This document shows positions 28,185-36,310 of a stretch of 39,494 nucleotides of DNA, piece by piece. The position numbers and the translations under genes were made by a program. Source of the stretch: an uncultured bacterium (GTDB taxonomy: Bacteria; Bacillota_I; Bacilli_A; RFN20; CAG-826). The stretch's first letter is position 1. Each line of letters opens with the position of its first letter. The notes beneath the pieces are model-generated. The model had not been told where the DNA came from, searched no databases, and saw nothing but the letters and a program-made list of their open reading frames with translations. The DNA is taken from NCBI GenBank assembly GCA_949291375.1, contig CASEVI010000004.1:1-39494 (forward strand). Direction: 5' to 3'.

Positions 28185-28190
28185 ATTATA
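28185..28190 (-). promoter_or_regulatory. Leaderless-type -10 box of ispG
   Basis: TATAAT on the minus strand at 28190-28185, seven bases before the ATG at 28177. No Shine-Dalgarno and no clear -35. Confidence 0.65.
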
Positions 28191-28237
28191 CTTAAAAATA
28201 ACCAAATATTGTAGAAAAAAGACAACTTTTGTGTTAT

Positions 28238-28243
28238 TATAAT
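28238..28243 (+). promoter_or_regulatory. -10 box of the rpmG-efp operon
   Basis: TATAAT at 28238-28243, no good -35. GTGAGGTG at 28257-28264 is the rpmG ribosome site. It is divergent from ispG. Confidence 0.55.
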
Positions 28244-28272
28244 TTGACTTTAAAAAGTGAGGTGATTTTTTT

Positions 28273-28422
28273 ATGCGCGATAACATTATTTTAAAATGTA
28301 CAGTCTGTGGTGAAGAGCAATATATTACAAGCAAAAATAAGAAAAACAATCCAGATAGAATTGAAAAAAATAAATATTGTCCACATTGCCGTAAAGTTAC
28401 TGTTTTCAAAGAAAAGAAATAG
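28273..28422 (+). CDS. rpmG: 50S ribosomal protein L33
   Basis: 49-residue large-subunit protein. [18 protein letters not shown], then [28 protein letters not shown] ending: the zinc-binding form with CTVC and CPHC pairs. It has a TATAAT box and a GAGGTG ribosome site. The MBL gene starts 16 bases later, so rpmG probably heads the rpmG-MBL-efp-yneF unit. Confidence 0.97.
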   Translation: MRDNIILKCTVCGEEQYITSKNKKNNPDRIEKNKYCPHCRKVTVFKEKK

Positions 28423-28438
28423 TAATTTTATCTAAAAT

Positions 28439-29092
28439 ATGGTTAAAATTTTTAGATTTGATAACGAATATGATGATGAATTTTGCTCTAATAGCTATGT
28501 TATTGGAGAAAAAGGTGGGCCGTTTATTTTAGTTGATATCGGTTCAACAAGTGATCGTATTCTAAATTATGTAAAAGAAAATCATACAAGTTGTTTAGGC
28601 GTTTTATTAACACATGGACATTTTGATCATATTAGAGGTTTAACTAAATTTCTAAAATATTATAATTGCACTGTTTTTATCGATAAAGATGAAGAAAATA
28701 AATTATATAATTCAAGATTAAATTGTTCGAAAATGAATGGTGAAAACTTAACTATAAATTTAAATAATATTTATTTATTAGATGATGAAGATGAAATTAA
28801 TTTTATAAATAAATATTATATAAAAGTAATTGAAACTCCGTTCCATACGAATGGAAGTGTCTGTTATTTGTTAAAAAGTGAGAATGCTTTGTTTAGTGGC
28901 GATACGCTTTTTAAAGGTAGTATAGGTAGAAGTGATTTACCTACAAGTTCAAACCAGACTATAAAAGATAGTTTAAAAAAACTTGTAAAATTGGATCCAA
29001 ATTTGATTGTTTATCCAGGACATGGTGATATAACAACTTTAAAAAAGGAGTTAGAAACTAATATTTATTTGAAGGAGATTGAAAATGATTAA
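28439..29092 (+). CDS. Metallo-beta-lactamase fold hydrolase (glyoxalase II-like)
   Basis: 217 residues with the MBL metal site: LLTHGHFDHIRGL (HxHxDH), ETPFHTNGSV, FSGDTLFKGSIGRSDLP and YPGHGDITT. It resembles the YqgX/glyoxalase II-like group, which hydrolyses thioesters such as S-lactoyl thiols. The true substrate is unknown. The ATG has no ribosome site and lies 16 bases after rpmG. Its end overlaps the preferred efp start by 8 bases and holds the efp ribosome site. Confidence 0.9.
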   Translation: MVKIFRFDNEYDDEFCSNSYVIGEKGGPFILVDIGSTSDRILNYVKENHTSCLGVLLTHGHFDHIRGLTKFLKYYNCTVFIDKDEENKLYNSRLNCSKMNGENLTINLNNIYLLDDEDEINFINKYYIKVIETPFHTNGSVCYLLKSENALFSGDTLFKGSIGRSDLPTSSNQTIKDSLKKLVKLDPNLIVYPGHGDITTLKKELETNIYLKEIEND

Positions 29093-29642
29093 TGTTACAG
29101 AATTAAGACCAGGAAATTATTTTGAAGACGGCGGCAACATTTATCTTGTTTTAGATATTTTATTAAATAAAACAGCTATGAGAAAAATGGTTGCTAAAGT
29201 AAAAGTTAAAAATTTAAGAACAGGTGCTATTACAGAAATGTCAGCTAATAGTGGTTATCAAGTCGAACCTATTAGATTAGATAAGAAAAAAATGGCTTAT
29301 TTATATGATAGTGGTGATTTCTTAGTTTTTATGGATCAAAACACTTATGAACAAGTCGAAATTGCAAAATCAAGATTACAATGGGAAATGAAATTTTTAA
29401 AAGAAAATCTTGAGGTTGAACTTGTTACTTATAATGATGAAATTTTAGGTATTAATCTTCCTTCTAAAGTTGCTTTAAAGATTGTTCATACCGAACCAGC
29501 CGTTAAAGGAGATTCAGTTAACAAAGCTTTAAAAGAAGCAACCCTTGAAACAGGATTAGTTGTTAAGGTCCCATTATTTATTTCGCAAGATGAAGAAGTC
29601 TTAGTAAGAACTGATACTGGTGATTACGACGGACGTGCTTAG
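29085..29642 (+). CDS. efp: Elongation factor P with atypical tip loop
   Basis: EF-P rescues ribosomes stalled on proline runs by placing a tip residue near the peptidyl centre. Domain I begins MINVTELRPGNYF, and domains II-III have YQVEPIRLDKKKMAYLY, GINLPSKVALKI, EPAVKGDSV and VLVRTDTGDYDGRA, all normal. The tip is not: where B. subtilis has KPGKGAAF at 29-36, this protein has KTAMRKMV in an alignment without gaps, so Met32 replaces the modified lysine. Lys29, Arg33 and Lys34 remain nearby. AAGGAG at 29072-29077 selects ATG 29085 (185 aa) over a TTG six bases earlier. The change implies a different or absent modification. Confidence 0.95.
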   Translation: MINVTELRPGNYFEDGGNIYLVLDILLNKTAMRKMVAKVKVKNLRTGAITEMSANSGYQVEPIRLDKKKMAYLYDSGDFLVFMDQNTYEQVEIAKSRLQWEMKFLKENLEVELVTYNDEILGINLPSKVALKIVHTEPAVKGDSVNKALKEATLETGLVVKVPLFISQDEEVLVRTDTGDYDGRA

Positions 29643-29660
29643 TCTTTGAAGGTATTAAGT

Positions 29661-29882
29661 ATGACAATTGAAGTTTGGCAATTTGTAGTTTATTTAATTT
29701 TAGCTTTAATTGTTGGATTAGTTGTTGGTTTTTTTGCAACAAGAGCATTTATAAAAAAACAAATGGAAAAAAACCCACCTATCAATGAAAAAATGATTCG
29801 TGCAATGTTTATGCAAATGGGGCGTAAACCAAGTGAAGCTCAAATTAAAGCTGTTATGAACAGCATGAAAAATCAAAAATAG
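29661..29882 (+). CDS. yneF: YneF-family membrane protein (UPF0154)
   Basis: 73 residues: one N-terminal transmembrane helix (FVVYLILALIVGLVVGFFAT) and a cytoplasmic tail with NPPINEKMIRAMFMQMGRKPSE, the hallmark of UPF0154/YneF. Function is unknown. ATG 29661 with GAAGG (29648-29652) is preferred over the upstream in-frame TTG because it fits the usual 72-residue length. It follows efp closely and is last before the terminator. Confidence 0.9.
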   Translation: MTIEVWQFVVYLILALIVGLVVGFFATRAFIKKQMEKNPPINEKMIRAMFMQMGRKPSEAQIKAVMNSMKNQK

Positions 29883-29890
29883 TTTAAATG

Positions 29891-29924
29891 AAAAATGAGA
29901 AAGTTAAACACTTTCTCATTTTTT
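29891..29924. terminator. Bidirectional terminator between yneF and plsY
   Basis: AAAAATGAGAAAGT (29891-29904), loop TAAAC, ACTTTCTCATTTTT (29910-29923). T-runs follow in both directions, so it can end the rpmG-yneF unit and the convergent plsY. Confidence 0.9.
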
Positions 29925-29949
29925 ATAAATATTTTAAATATTTATATAA

Positions 29950-30729
29950 TTAAGATTTTTTATTTTTTCCAATATTATCTATCCATTTGACTTTAGATTC
30001 GGTCTTATTAATTAATCTTTTTATATTTTCTCGATGTTTAAATATTAATAATATGTTTCCTAAAGTTGCAACGATTGGATAATAAATTGAAATTGGTCCA
30101 CTGATAGAAAAATACATTAAATTATTACTGATTTCATTGTTATAACCATTAAAAATAAAGACTAAATAAACTATCCAGGTAAAAATCATAAATGAAGAAG
30201 ACATAATCATTGATGAAAGTGATACGTATTTGCTTGTTTTTAAAGATATAAAGAATATAACAATAAAAATAGGAAGAGCAAGATAAGTGGTCGCAAACAT
30301 TAAACCAACAACTGTTGAAACAATTTTTCCACCCTTAAATTTAATAAAACAGCTATAAGAGTGACCGATAAAACAAAATAATGGAACAAGATAATACGCC
30401 AAATCAGATAATGAAGTACCAAATCCATACCAATTATATACTAAAATATTACCATTCAATAAATTTATAAATTGAGTATTATATTTAGTTAAATACCAAA
30501 TAACAATCATTGGAATAACTACTTTTAAAGCATCTAAAAATATTGTGAGTGCCCCAGCAAAATGAGAAATAACTCTCCCAACATTTGTTCCACCTGGGTT
30601 TTTTGATCCGTATTCTCGAGGATCTTTGTGATATATTTTTCCAATAATTACACTATTAGGTATTGAGCCAAATAAATAGCCTACAATAGAACATCCAATA
30701 AGAATTAAAATACGATAAAAAATAACCAT
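29950..30729 (-). CDS. plsY: Glycerol-3-phosphate acyltransferase PlsY
   Basis: Integral membrane enzyme that transfers acyl groups from acyl phosphate to glycerol 3-phosphate, the first step of phospholipid synthesis. Three signature loops are visible: GSIPNSVIIGK, YGSKNPGGTNVGR and FIGHSYSCFIKFKGGK. Multiple hydrophobic helices cover the 259 residues. The third loop reads GGKIVST where GGKGVAT is usual. ATG 30729 is chosen over an upstream TTG; TAGAAT ends 7 bases before it and there is no ribosome site. It lies beside parE as in Bacillus, but on the opposite strand. Confidence 0.95.
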   Translation of the reverse strand: MVIFYRILILIGCSIVGYLFGSIPNSVIIGKIYHKDPREYGSKNPGGTNVGRVISHFAGALTIFLDALKVVIPMIVIWYLTKYNTQFINLLNGNILVYNWYGFGTSLSDLAYYLVPLFCFIGHSYSCFIKFKGGKIVSTVVGLMFATTYLALPIFIVIFFISLKTSKYVSLSSMIMSSSFMIFTWIVYLVFIFNGYNNEISNNLMYFSISGPISIYYPIVATLGNILLIFKHRENIKRLINKTESKVKWIDNIGKNKKS

Positions 30730-30736
30730 AAACAAT

Positions 30737-30742
30737 ATTCTA
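30737..30742 (-). promoter_or_regulatory. Leaderless-type promoter of plsY
   Basis: Minus strand TAGAAT at 30742-30737, seven bases before the ATG. TAGAAA lies upstream with a 17-base spacer as -35. No Shine-Dalgarno. Confidence 0.65.
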
Positions 30743-30850
30743 ATAGAAATGTGTTTTTATTTCTATCCTGATTTTTTAAATTATTGAAAATTCCGATAAT
30801 TATCGAGGATTTTTTTATTCGTTAAGTTAGTAAAAATATATAAAAAAATA

Positions 30851-30879
30851 GTGAAAAATGAGCGATTTTTTGTTATAAT
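30851..30879 (+). promoter_or_regulatory. Extended -10 promoter of parE-parC
   Basis: TG at 30871-30872, one base, TATAAT at 30874-30879, with GTGAAA at 30851-30856 as weak -35 (spacer 17). The predicted start near 30886 leaves a leader of about 7 bases without a Shine-Dalgarno. Confidence 0.7.
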
Positions 30880-30892
30880 TTTAAAAGTTTTT

Positions 30893-32830
30893 ATGGAAAA
30901 TAATAAAGAATATAACGCAAGTAGCATAGAAGTTTTAGAAGGTCTTGAAGCTGTAAGAAAAAGACCTGGTATGTATATAGGGAGTACTGATACTTACGGT
31001 CTCCACCATTTAGTATGGGAAATTTTAAATAACTCTGTTGATGAAGCAATTAATGGATATGGAAATAAGATATATTTAATTATTCACAAAGATGGTTCAA
31101 TTACTATTTCAGATGAAGGAAGAGGAATTCCTTGCGATGTTCATAAAAAAACAGGAATTCCAGCTATCCAACTCATTTTAACAACTCTTCATAGTGGCGG
31201 TAAATTTAATGAAAATTCATATAAGACGAGCGGTGGTTTACATGGTGTTGGCAGCAGTGTTACCAATGCTTTGTGTTCTTATATGGATGTTGTTGTTCAA
31301 AGAGATGGAAATATTTACGAAATAGCTTTTGAAAATGGCGGAAAATTAAAAAAACCACTAACAATTATTGGAAAAACTAACCGTCATGGAACTTCGACAA
31401 CATTTAAACCAGATAAATCTATTTTTAAAACAACTGAGTTTAGTTTTGAAAGAATTTATAATTATCTTCAAGAGTCTGCTTTTTTGCTTAAAAATGTTCA
31501 TTTTTATTTAATAGATGAAAGAGATAATAAAAAGGTTGAATTCTTCTATCAAAACGGAATTAAAGATTATATTCATGAAATTGAAGCGAATAAAAAGCCT
31601 TTAGGAACTGCACTTTATTTTGAAGATACAATAGACGAAATACAAATTGAAGTTGCTTTTGAATATTTTTATGATGATTATGGTGAAAATATTAAAAGTT
31701 ATGTGAATAATATTCGAACAATTGATGGCGGAAGTCATGAAATAGGTTTTAAATTAGGTATTACTCGTGCTGTAAATGATTATATTGAAAATAATAGTTT
31801 AGCTAAAAATAAGCAAAAGCTTGAAGGTAGCGATATTAGAGAAGGGTTAACTGCTATTATTTCTTTAAGAATTCCTGAATCTATTCTTCAATTTGAAGGA
31901 CAAACAAAAACTAAATTAGGAACTCCTCAAGCACAAACTGTCGTCAATAATTTTATTTATCAAAATTTCACTTATTATTTAAATGAAAATAAAGAATTTG
32001 CTATAAATTTAGTTAAAAAATGCATCGATTCTCAAACTGCTCGTTTGGCCGCAAGAAAAGCAAAAGAAGAAGCAAGAAATAAGAAAAAAAGTAGTAAAGA
32101 ACAAATAATTTTGAGTGATAAATTAACTCCTGCTCAATCTAAGGATTATAAACAGAACGAACTTTTTATTGTTGAAGGAGATTCAGCTGGCGGAACAGCA
32201 AAAAAAGGAAGAGATCCACGATATCAAGCTATCTTACCTTTAAGAGGTAAACCAAAAAATACCGATGGTTTAGCAGTCTCTAAAATAATGGAGAACCAAG
32301 AATTTGCAACAATTGTTAATACAATTGGAGCTGGTATTGGCAATGATTTTGACATTGATGATATTAAATACGATAAGATTATTATTATGACCGATGCTGA
32401 TACTGATGGTGCTCATATTCAAACATTACTTTTAACATTCTTTTATAATTATATGAAGCCATTAATAACAGAAGGACATGTTTTCGTTGCTGTCCCACCT
32501 CTTTATAGAGTTTTTAAAACCGAAAAAGGAAAAACAATCGAAAAATATTGTTATGATGAAACTGATTTAGATAAAGCAAAACAAGAAATTGGTAAAGGAT
32601 ACTCTGTTTCTAGATTTAAAGGTTTAGGTGAAATGAGTGATAAACAACTAAAATTTACCACAATGGATAAAGAACATCGTTTATTAATGAAAGTTTCAAT
32701 ACATGATCCATTAATTTGTGAAAAGAAAATAACTATTTTAATGGGTGATAATGCTGAAAAAAGAAGAAAATGGCTCGAAGAATATGTTGATTTCAATGAA
32801 AACGATAATTTTATAAAGGAAATTAAATAA
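30893..32830 (+). CDS. parE: DNA topoisomerase IV subunit B (ParE)
   Basis: ATPase subunit of topoisomerase IV, which unlinks replicated chromosomes. GHKL ATPase motifs: ILNNSVDEAINGYG, SDEGRGIP, GGLHGVGSSVTNAL. Transducer region: DGGSHEIGF. Toprim: VEGDSAGGTAKKGRD and MTDADTDGAHIQTLLLTFFYNYM, the last typical of ParE rather than GyrB. The frame extends to GTG 30851, but that part overlaps the promoter; ATG 30893 (645 aa) gives the usual N-terminus. It is coupled to parC by TAATG. Assignment to ParE over GyrB is also supported by the plsY-parE-parC neighbourhood. Confidence 0.93.
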   Translation: MENNKEYNASSIEVLEGLEAVRKRPGMYIGSTDTYGLHHLVWEILNNSVDEAINGYGNKIYLIIHKDGSITISDEGRGIPCDVHKKTGIPAIQLILTTLHSGGKFNENSYKTSGGLHGVGSSVTNALCSYMDVVVQRDGNIYEIAFENGGKLKKPLTIIGKTNRHGTSTTFKPDKSIFKTTEFSFERIYNYLQESAFLLKNVHFYLIDERDNKKVEFFYQNGIKDYIHEIEANKKPLGTALYFEDTIDEIQIEVAFEYFYDDYGENIKSYVNNIRTIDGGSHEIGFKLGITRAVNDYIENNSLAKNKQKLEGSDIREGLTAIISLRIPESILQFEGQTKTKLGTPQAQTVVNNFIYQNFTYYLNENKEFAINLVKKCIDSQTARLAARKAKEEARNKKKSSKEQIILSDKLTPAQSKDYKQNELFIVEGDSAGGTAKKGRDPRYQAILPLRGKPKNTDGLAVSKIMENQEFATIVNTIGAGIGNDFDIDDIKYDKIIIMTDADTDGAHIQTLLLTFFYNYMKPLITEGHVFVAVPPLYRVFKTEKGKTIEKYCYDETDLDKAKQEIGKGYSVSRFKGLGEMSDKQLKFTTMDKEHRLLMKVSIHDPLICEKKITILMGDNAEKRRKWLEEYVDFNENDNFIKEIK

Positions 32831-35403
32831 TGGCTACTAAGAAAAAAGAAACTCCACAAATTATTGAAAATATAGTGTCTCAAGCTCTTGATGATTTAAT
32901 GAGTGACCGTTTTGCAATTTATGCAAAATATGTTATTCAAGATAGAGCTATTCCTGATGCTAGAGATGGATTAAAACCTGTTCAAAGAAGAATTATTTAT
33001 TCGATGTTTACGAATAATAATACTTTTGATAAGCCTACAAGAAAATGCGCAAAAATTGTTGGAGATGTCATGGGTAGATTTCATCCTCATGGAGATTCAT
33101 CAATTTATGATGCATTAACTAGAATGTCTCAAATTTGGAAAATGAGTCAAACATTAGTTGATTTTCAAGGAAACAATGGTTCTATAGATGGTGATCCAGC
33201 AGCTGCTTATCGTTATACTGAGGCAAGGTTATCTAAATATTCAATGCTTTTAGTTAAAAATATTGAAAAAGAGACTGTTGATTTTACGCTTAATTTTAGC
33301 GATGAAGAATTAGAACCTACTGTTTTGCCAAGTTATGTTCCAAATTTATTTATAAACGGAAGTAAAGGTATTGCAGTTGGTTTAGCTACCGAAATACCAC
33401 CTCATAATTTAGGTGAGATTTGTAAAGCGGTCATTGAAAGACTTAACAATCCAAATTGTACTTTGGATGATTTATTAGTTCATTTAAAAGGGCCGGATTT
33501 TCCTACAGGCGGAATCATTTATGATAATAATGGGATTCGCCAGATGTATGAAACGGGTAGAGGTAAATTTGAAATTGGATCTAAATTAGAAATTAAATCT
33601 TTTTCCGATTCAACCCAAATTATTATCAGCGAAATCCCTTATGGTATTGAAAAACAAGAATTAGTCCATTCTATCGATGAAATTCGTCGTGACAGAGAAG
33701 TTAATGGGATTAGCGATGTTAAGGATTTATCTAGTGGTGATGATATTAATATCGTTATTGAATTAAAAAAGGATATTGATCCAAAAATTGTTGTTCAATA
33801 TCTTTATAAGAAAACAAATTTAAGAATTACCTATAATGCAAATATTGTTGCTATTTGTAATAATCACCCAAAAACATTGTCTTTAATTGATTATTTAGAT
33901 ATTTATATTGATCATTTAATCACAGTAAATAAAAAAGCACTTTCTTTTGATTTATCTAAGGCTAGAAAGAGACTTAATATTGTTTATGGATTAATTAAAG
34001 CTATTTCAATTATTGATGAAATTATTTCTTTAATAAGAAATAGTGTAAATAAAGATGATGCAAAAAATAAACTTATTGAAAAATATAGTTTTAATGAAGA
34101 CCAAGCTGAAGCAATTTTAAATATTCGTCTTTATAAATTATCACATACGGATGTTCAAGTTTATTTAGATGAAAAGAAAGAATTAGAAAAAACGATTTCT
34201 ACAATCGCCTCTTTATTATCTTCAAAAGAAAAATTAATTAAATATATAAGCAATGATTTACAAAATATTATTGATAATTATAGCTCCGAAAGAAGAAGTG
34301 AAATTTCTGATAAAGTTGAAAATATTAATATTAATAAACGTGATTTGATTGCTAAAGAAGATTTCTATGTTGTAGTAACTAAAGATGGTTATATTAAAAG
34401 ATCTTCAATTAAATCATATAAAGCATGTGAAGGACAACTTCCAGGAGTTAAAGATGGAGATTCTATTGTTCTAGCAAAACTGATTTCATCTTTAGATTAC
34501 ATATTAGCGTTTACTAATTTAGGTAATTATTTATTTATTCCTGCTCACGAAATATTTGAGAATAAATGGAAGGATGAAGGTAAGCATATTAATTATATGA
34601 TTAATTTACCTTTAAGTGAGTATATTATTAAAACAATTATTGTTAGCGATTTTAATATTGATTGTTCCATTGCTTTAATTAGTAAAAATGGGCAAATTAA
34701 AAAGACAAAATTAAGAGAATTTTATGCTCAAAGATATTCAAAACCTATTCAATGCATGAAATTATTGAAAAATGATGAAATTGCTGATGTTGAAGTTTTA
34801 ACTAATAATAGCGATTGTTTAATAATAACTGAAAGTGGCAATGCGACTTTCTTTAATGAGCAAGAAATTAGTGCGACTGGATTAAAAACTAGTGGAATTA
34901 AAGCAATTTCTACACTGAGAAATTCTCAATTAAGAGTTTTAATTGCATTAAAAAAAGACGTTAAAGAGAAAATTATGTTTTTAACTGATGGAGGAATGTA
35001 TCGTCTATATGATACATCAAATTTAACTTTAACTAAAAGACTCGGGGCAACTCAAATGATTTTTAAATCGTTTAAGAGTGATCCTCATAAATTAATTTTT
35101 TATAAAAAAATAGAAAACAAGACTGAAGAATTAAATTTATGCGGACTTTATGATAATGATGTCCTATTTAACTTTAAAATCAATGATTTTCATTTAACAC
35201 CAATCGATAAATATTGTAAGAAAAATATCGATGAAATGCCTGATGATCGAAAAATTAAAGATCTTTTCAAATTTGATACTCCAAAAATTGATTCAAATTT
35301 TAAAATTGATATCGTCGAAAAAAATGATGATTTATCATCTAATGATGAAAAAGATGAACAGAAATACGAACAAATATCAATTTTTGATGATATGGGAGAT
35401 TAA
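32830..35403 (+). CDS. parC: DNA topoisomerase IV subunit A (ParC)
   Basis: DNA-cleaving subunit, 857 residues. The N-terminal RFAIYAKYVIQDRAIPDARD and KPVQRRIIYSMF lead into HPHGDSSIYDALTRM, with Ser90 and Asp94 at the usual quinolone-contact positions. The catalytic Tyr129 is in YRYTEARL. A coiled-coil gate (about 380-480) and a C-terminal DNA-wrapping region of repeated strand units follow (from about 500). The tail is acidic. The ATG overlaps the parE stop by one base, with AAAGGA upstream. Its 3' end overlaps a minus-strand small gene by four bases. Confidence 0.94.
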   Translation: MATKKKETPQIIENIVSQALDDLMSDRFAIYAKYVIQDRAIPDARDGLKPVQRRIIYSMFTNNNTFDKPTRKCAKIVGDVMGRFHPHGDSSIYDALTRMSQIWKMSQTLVDFQGNNGSIDGDPAAAYRYTEARLSKYSMLLVKNIEKETVDFTLNFSDEELEPTVLPSYVPNLFINGSKGIAVGLATEIPPHNLGEICKAVIERLNNPNCTLDDLLVHLKGPDFPTGGIIYDNNGIRQMYETGRGKFEIGSKLEIKSFSDSTQIIISEIPYGIEKQELVHSIDEIRRDREVNGISDVKDLSSGDDINIVIELKKDIDPKIVVQYLYKKTNLRITYNANIVAICNNHPKTLSLIDYLDIYIDHLITVNKKALSFDLSKARKRLNIVYGLIKAISIIDEIISLIRNSVNKDDAKNKLIEKYSFNEDQAEAILNIRLYKLSHTDVQVYLDEKKELEKTISTIASLLSSKEKLIKYISNDLQNIIDNYSSERRSEISDKVENININKRDLIAKEDFYVVVTKDGYIKRSSIKSYKACEGQLPGVKDGDSIVLAKLISSLDYILAFTNLGNYLFIPAHEIFENKWKDEGKHINYMINLPLSEYIIKTIIVSDFNIDCSIALISKNGQIKKTKLREFYAQRYSKPIQCMKLLKNDEIADVEVLTNNSDCLIITESGNATFFNEQEISATGLKTSGIKAISTLRNSQLRVLIALKKDVKEKIMFLTDGGMYRLYDTSNLTLTKRLGATQMIFKSFKSDPHKLIFYKKIENKTEELNLCGLYDNDVLFNFKINDFHLTPIDKYCKKNIDEMPDDRKIKDLFKFDTPKIDSNFKIDIVEKNDDLSSNDEKDEQKYEQISIFDDMGD
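35318..35339 (-). terminator. Weak minus-strand terminator-like hairpin inside parC
   Basis: Minus strand: GATGA, loop TAAA, TCATC, then A and seven T (35339-35318), about 60 bases after the stop of the small membrane gene. The stem is short and overlaps Asp codons of parC, so it may be chance. Confidence 0.35.
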
Positions 35404-35624
35404 ATAAAGGTAATTATTATATAAATAAATGCGATTATTAAAAGAAGAAGTGTCTCAAAAAAGCAATAATTCATATCGCTATCTTCCCTTTTATAAGTTA
35501 AGCATAAACTCGCTATAAAAAATGGAAGAGCCAATATTTGAGATAAAATCATTATAATTAAACCAACAACTTGTAAAATTCGAGCTAGAGTATTTTTTGT
35601 TTTTAAGTTTTTGTTTTCATTCAT
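35400..35624 (-). CDS. Small two-helix membrane protein
   Basis: 74 residues with two hydrophobic helices (about 13-41, VVGLIIMILSQILALPFFIA, and about 55-74) separated by a charged loop TYKREDSD. No family is recognised. ATG 35624 is preferred because TATAAT on the minus strand ends exactly 7 bases before it, as for several other genes here. There is no ribosome site. Its stop overlaps the parC stop by four bases. It is divergent from yqeG. Confidence 0.65.
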   Translation of the reverse strand: MNENKNLKTKNTLARILQVVGLIIMILSQILALPFFIASLCLTYKREDSDMNYCFFETLLLLIIAFIYIIITFI

Positions 35625-35631
35625 GCTTAAT

Positions 35632-35637
35632 ATTATA
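35632..35637 (-). promoter_or_regulatory. Leaderless-type -10 box of the small membrane gene
   Basis: Minus-strand TATAAT at 35637-35632, seven bases before ATG 35624. No Shine-Dalgarno or clear -35. Confidence 0.6.
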
Positions 35638-35757
35638 AACATAAATTTATAAAAAAAAGAGCATTAAATTTATTATTTTTAAGTATTAGTAGTAAAATAG
35701 TAATAAAATAGTAAAATTATAGTTAAAATTTTACTTTATTTTTGTTCATTTCTAAAT

Positions 35758-35763
35758 TATAAT
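35758..35763 (+). promoter_or_regulatory. Leaderless-type -10 box of yqeG
   Basis: TATAAT at 35758-35763, seven bases before the ATG at 35771. The region upstream (35693-35729) has four TAAAAT blocks 8-12 bases apart, possibly a curved UP-like element. No Shine-Dalgarno. Confidence 0.65.
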
Positions 35764-35770
35764 TTTAAAG

Positions 35771-36310
35771 ATGAAATTAATTATTCCGAATTTTAAAGCT
35801 ACAAGTTTATTCGAAATTGATATTAATTTTTATAAAAAAATCAATGTCAATTATCTTTTTTGTGACTTAGATAATACACTTGATTTATATACGGAAAAAA
35901 TACCAACTCAAAAAGTCATCGATTTTGTAAAAGAATTAAACAAAAATAATATAAATTTAATAATTTGTAGTAATAATAATAAAAAAAGAGTATCAAAATA
36001 TGCTAAAATATTGAAGGTAGATTTTATCTATAGATCATTTAAACCTTTTACATTGAAATTAAAAAAATTCATTGAAAAAATGAATATAGATACATCGAAT
36101 TGTCTTTTTATTGGCGATCAACTATTAACCGATATAAAATGTGGAAATCGTTTAGGAATGAAAACATTATATGTTAAAGAAATTGCTAATAAAAATGGTT
36201 TTTTTACAAAAATTAATAAAAAAATCGAATTAATTTATAAAAAAAGACTTGAAAATTCAATATTCTGTAAAGATTGGAGGGATATTTATGTCGATTTTAA
36301 AAAAAGTTAA
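35771..36310 (+). CDS. yqeG: YqeG-family HAD phosphatase
   Basis: 179-residue HAD IIIA-type phosphatase. CDLDNTLD holds the nucleophile Asp and acid Asp, CSNNNK is motif II, FKPFTLKLKKFIE supplies the motif III Lys region, and FIGDQLLTDIKCGNRLGM is motif IV. The family is related to phosphatidylglycerophosphate phosphatases, so a lipid role is plausible but not shown. TATAAT ends 7 bases before the ATG, which indicates a leaderless mRNA. It overlaps yqeH by 23 bases. It leads the yqeG-yqeH-yhbY-yqeK block. Confidence 0.93.
   Translation: MKLIIPNFKATSLFEIDINFYKKINVNYLFCDLDNTLDLYTEKIPTQKVIDFVKELNKNNINLIICSNNNKKRVSKYAKILKVDFIYRSFKPFTLKLKKFIEKMNIDTSNCLFIGDQLLTDIKCGNRLGMKTLYVKEIANKNGFFTKINKKIELIYKKRLENSIFCKDWRDIYVDFKKS

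Noticed and set aside
30792..30816. Plus-strand hairpin with T-run between plsY and parE
   Set aside because: Only 3+3 base pairs with a two-base bulge, and no plus-strand gene just upstream needs it; too weak in A+T-rich DNA to call a terminator or attenuator.
35693..35729. TAAAAT blocks that look like a short tandem repeat
   Set aside because: Spacing of 11, 8 and 12 is irregular and the motif is common in this composition; noted only as a possible curved element before yqeG.
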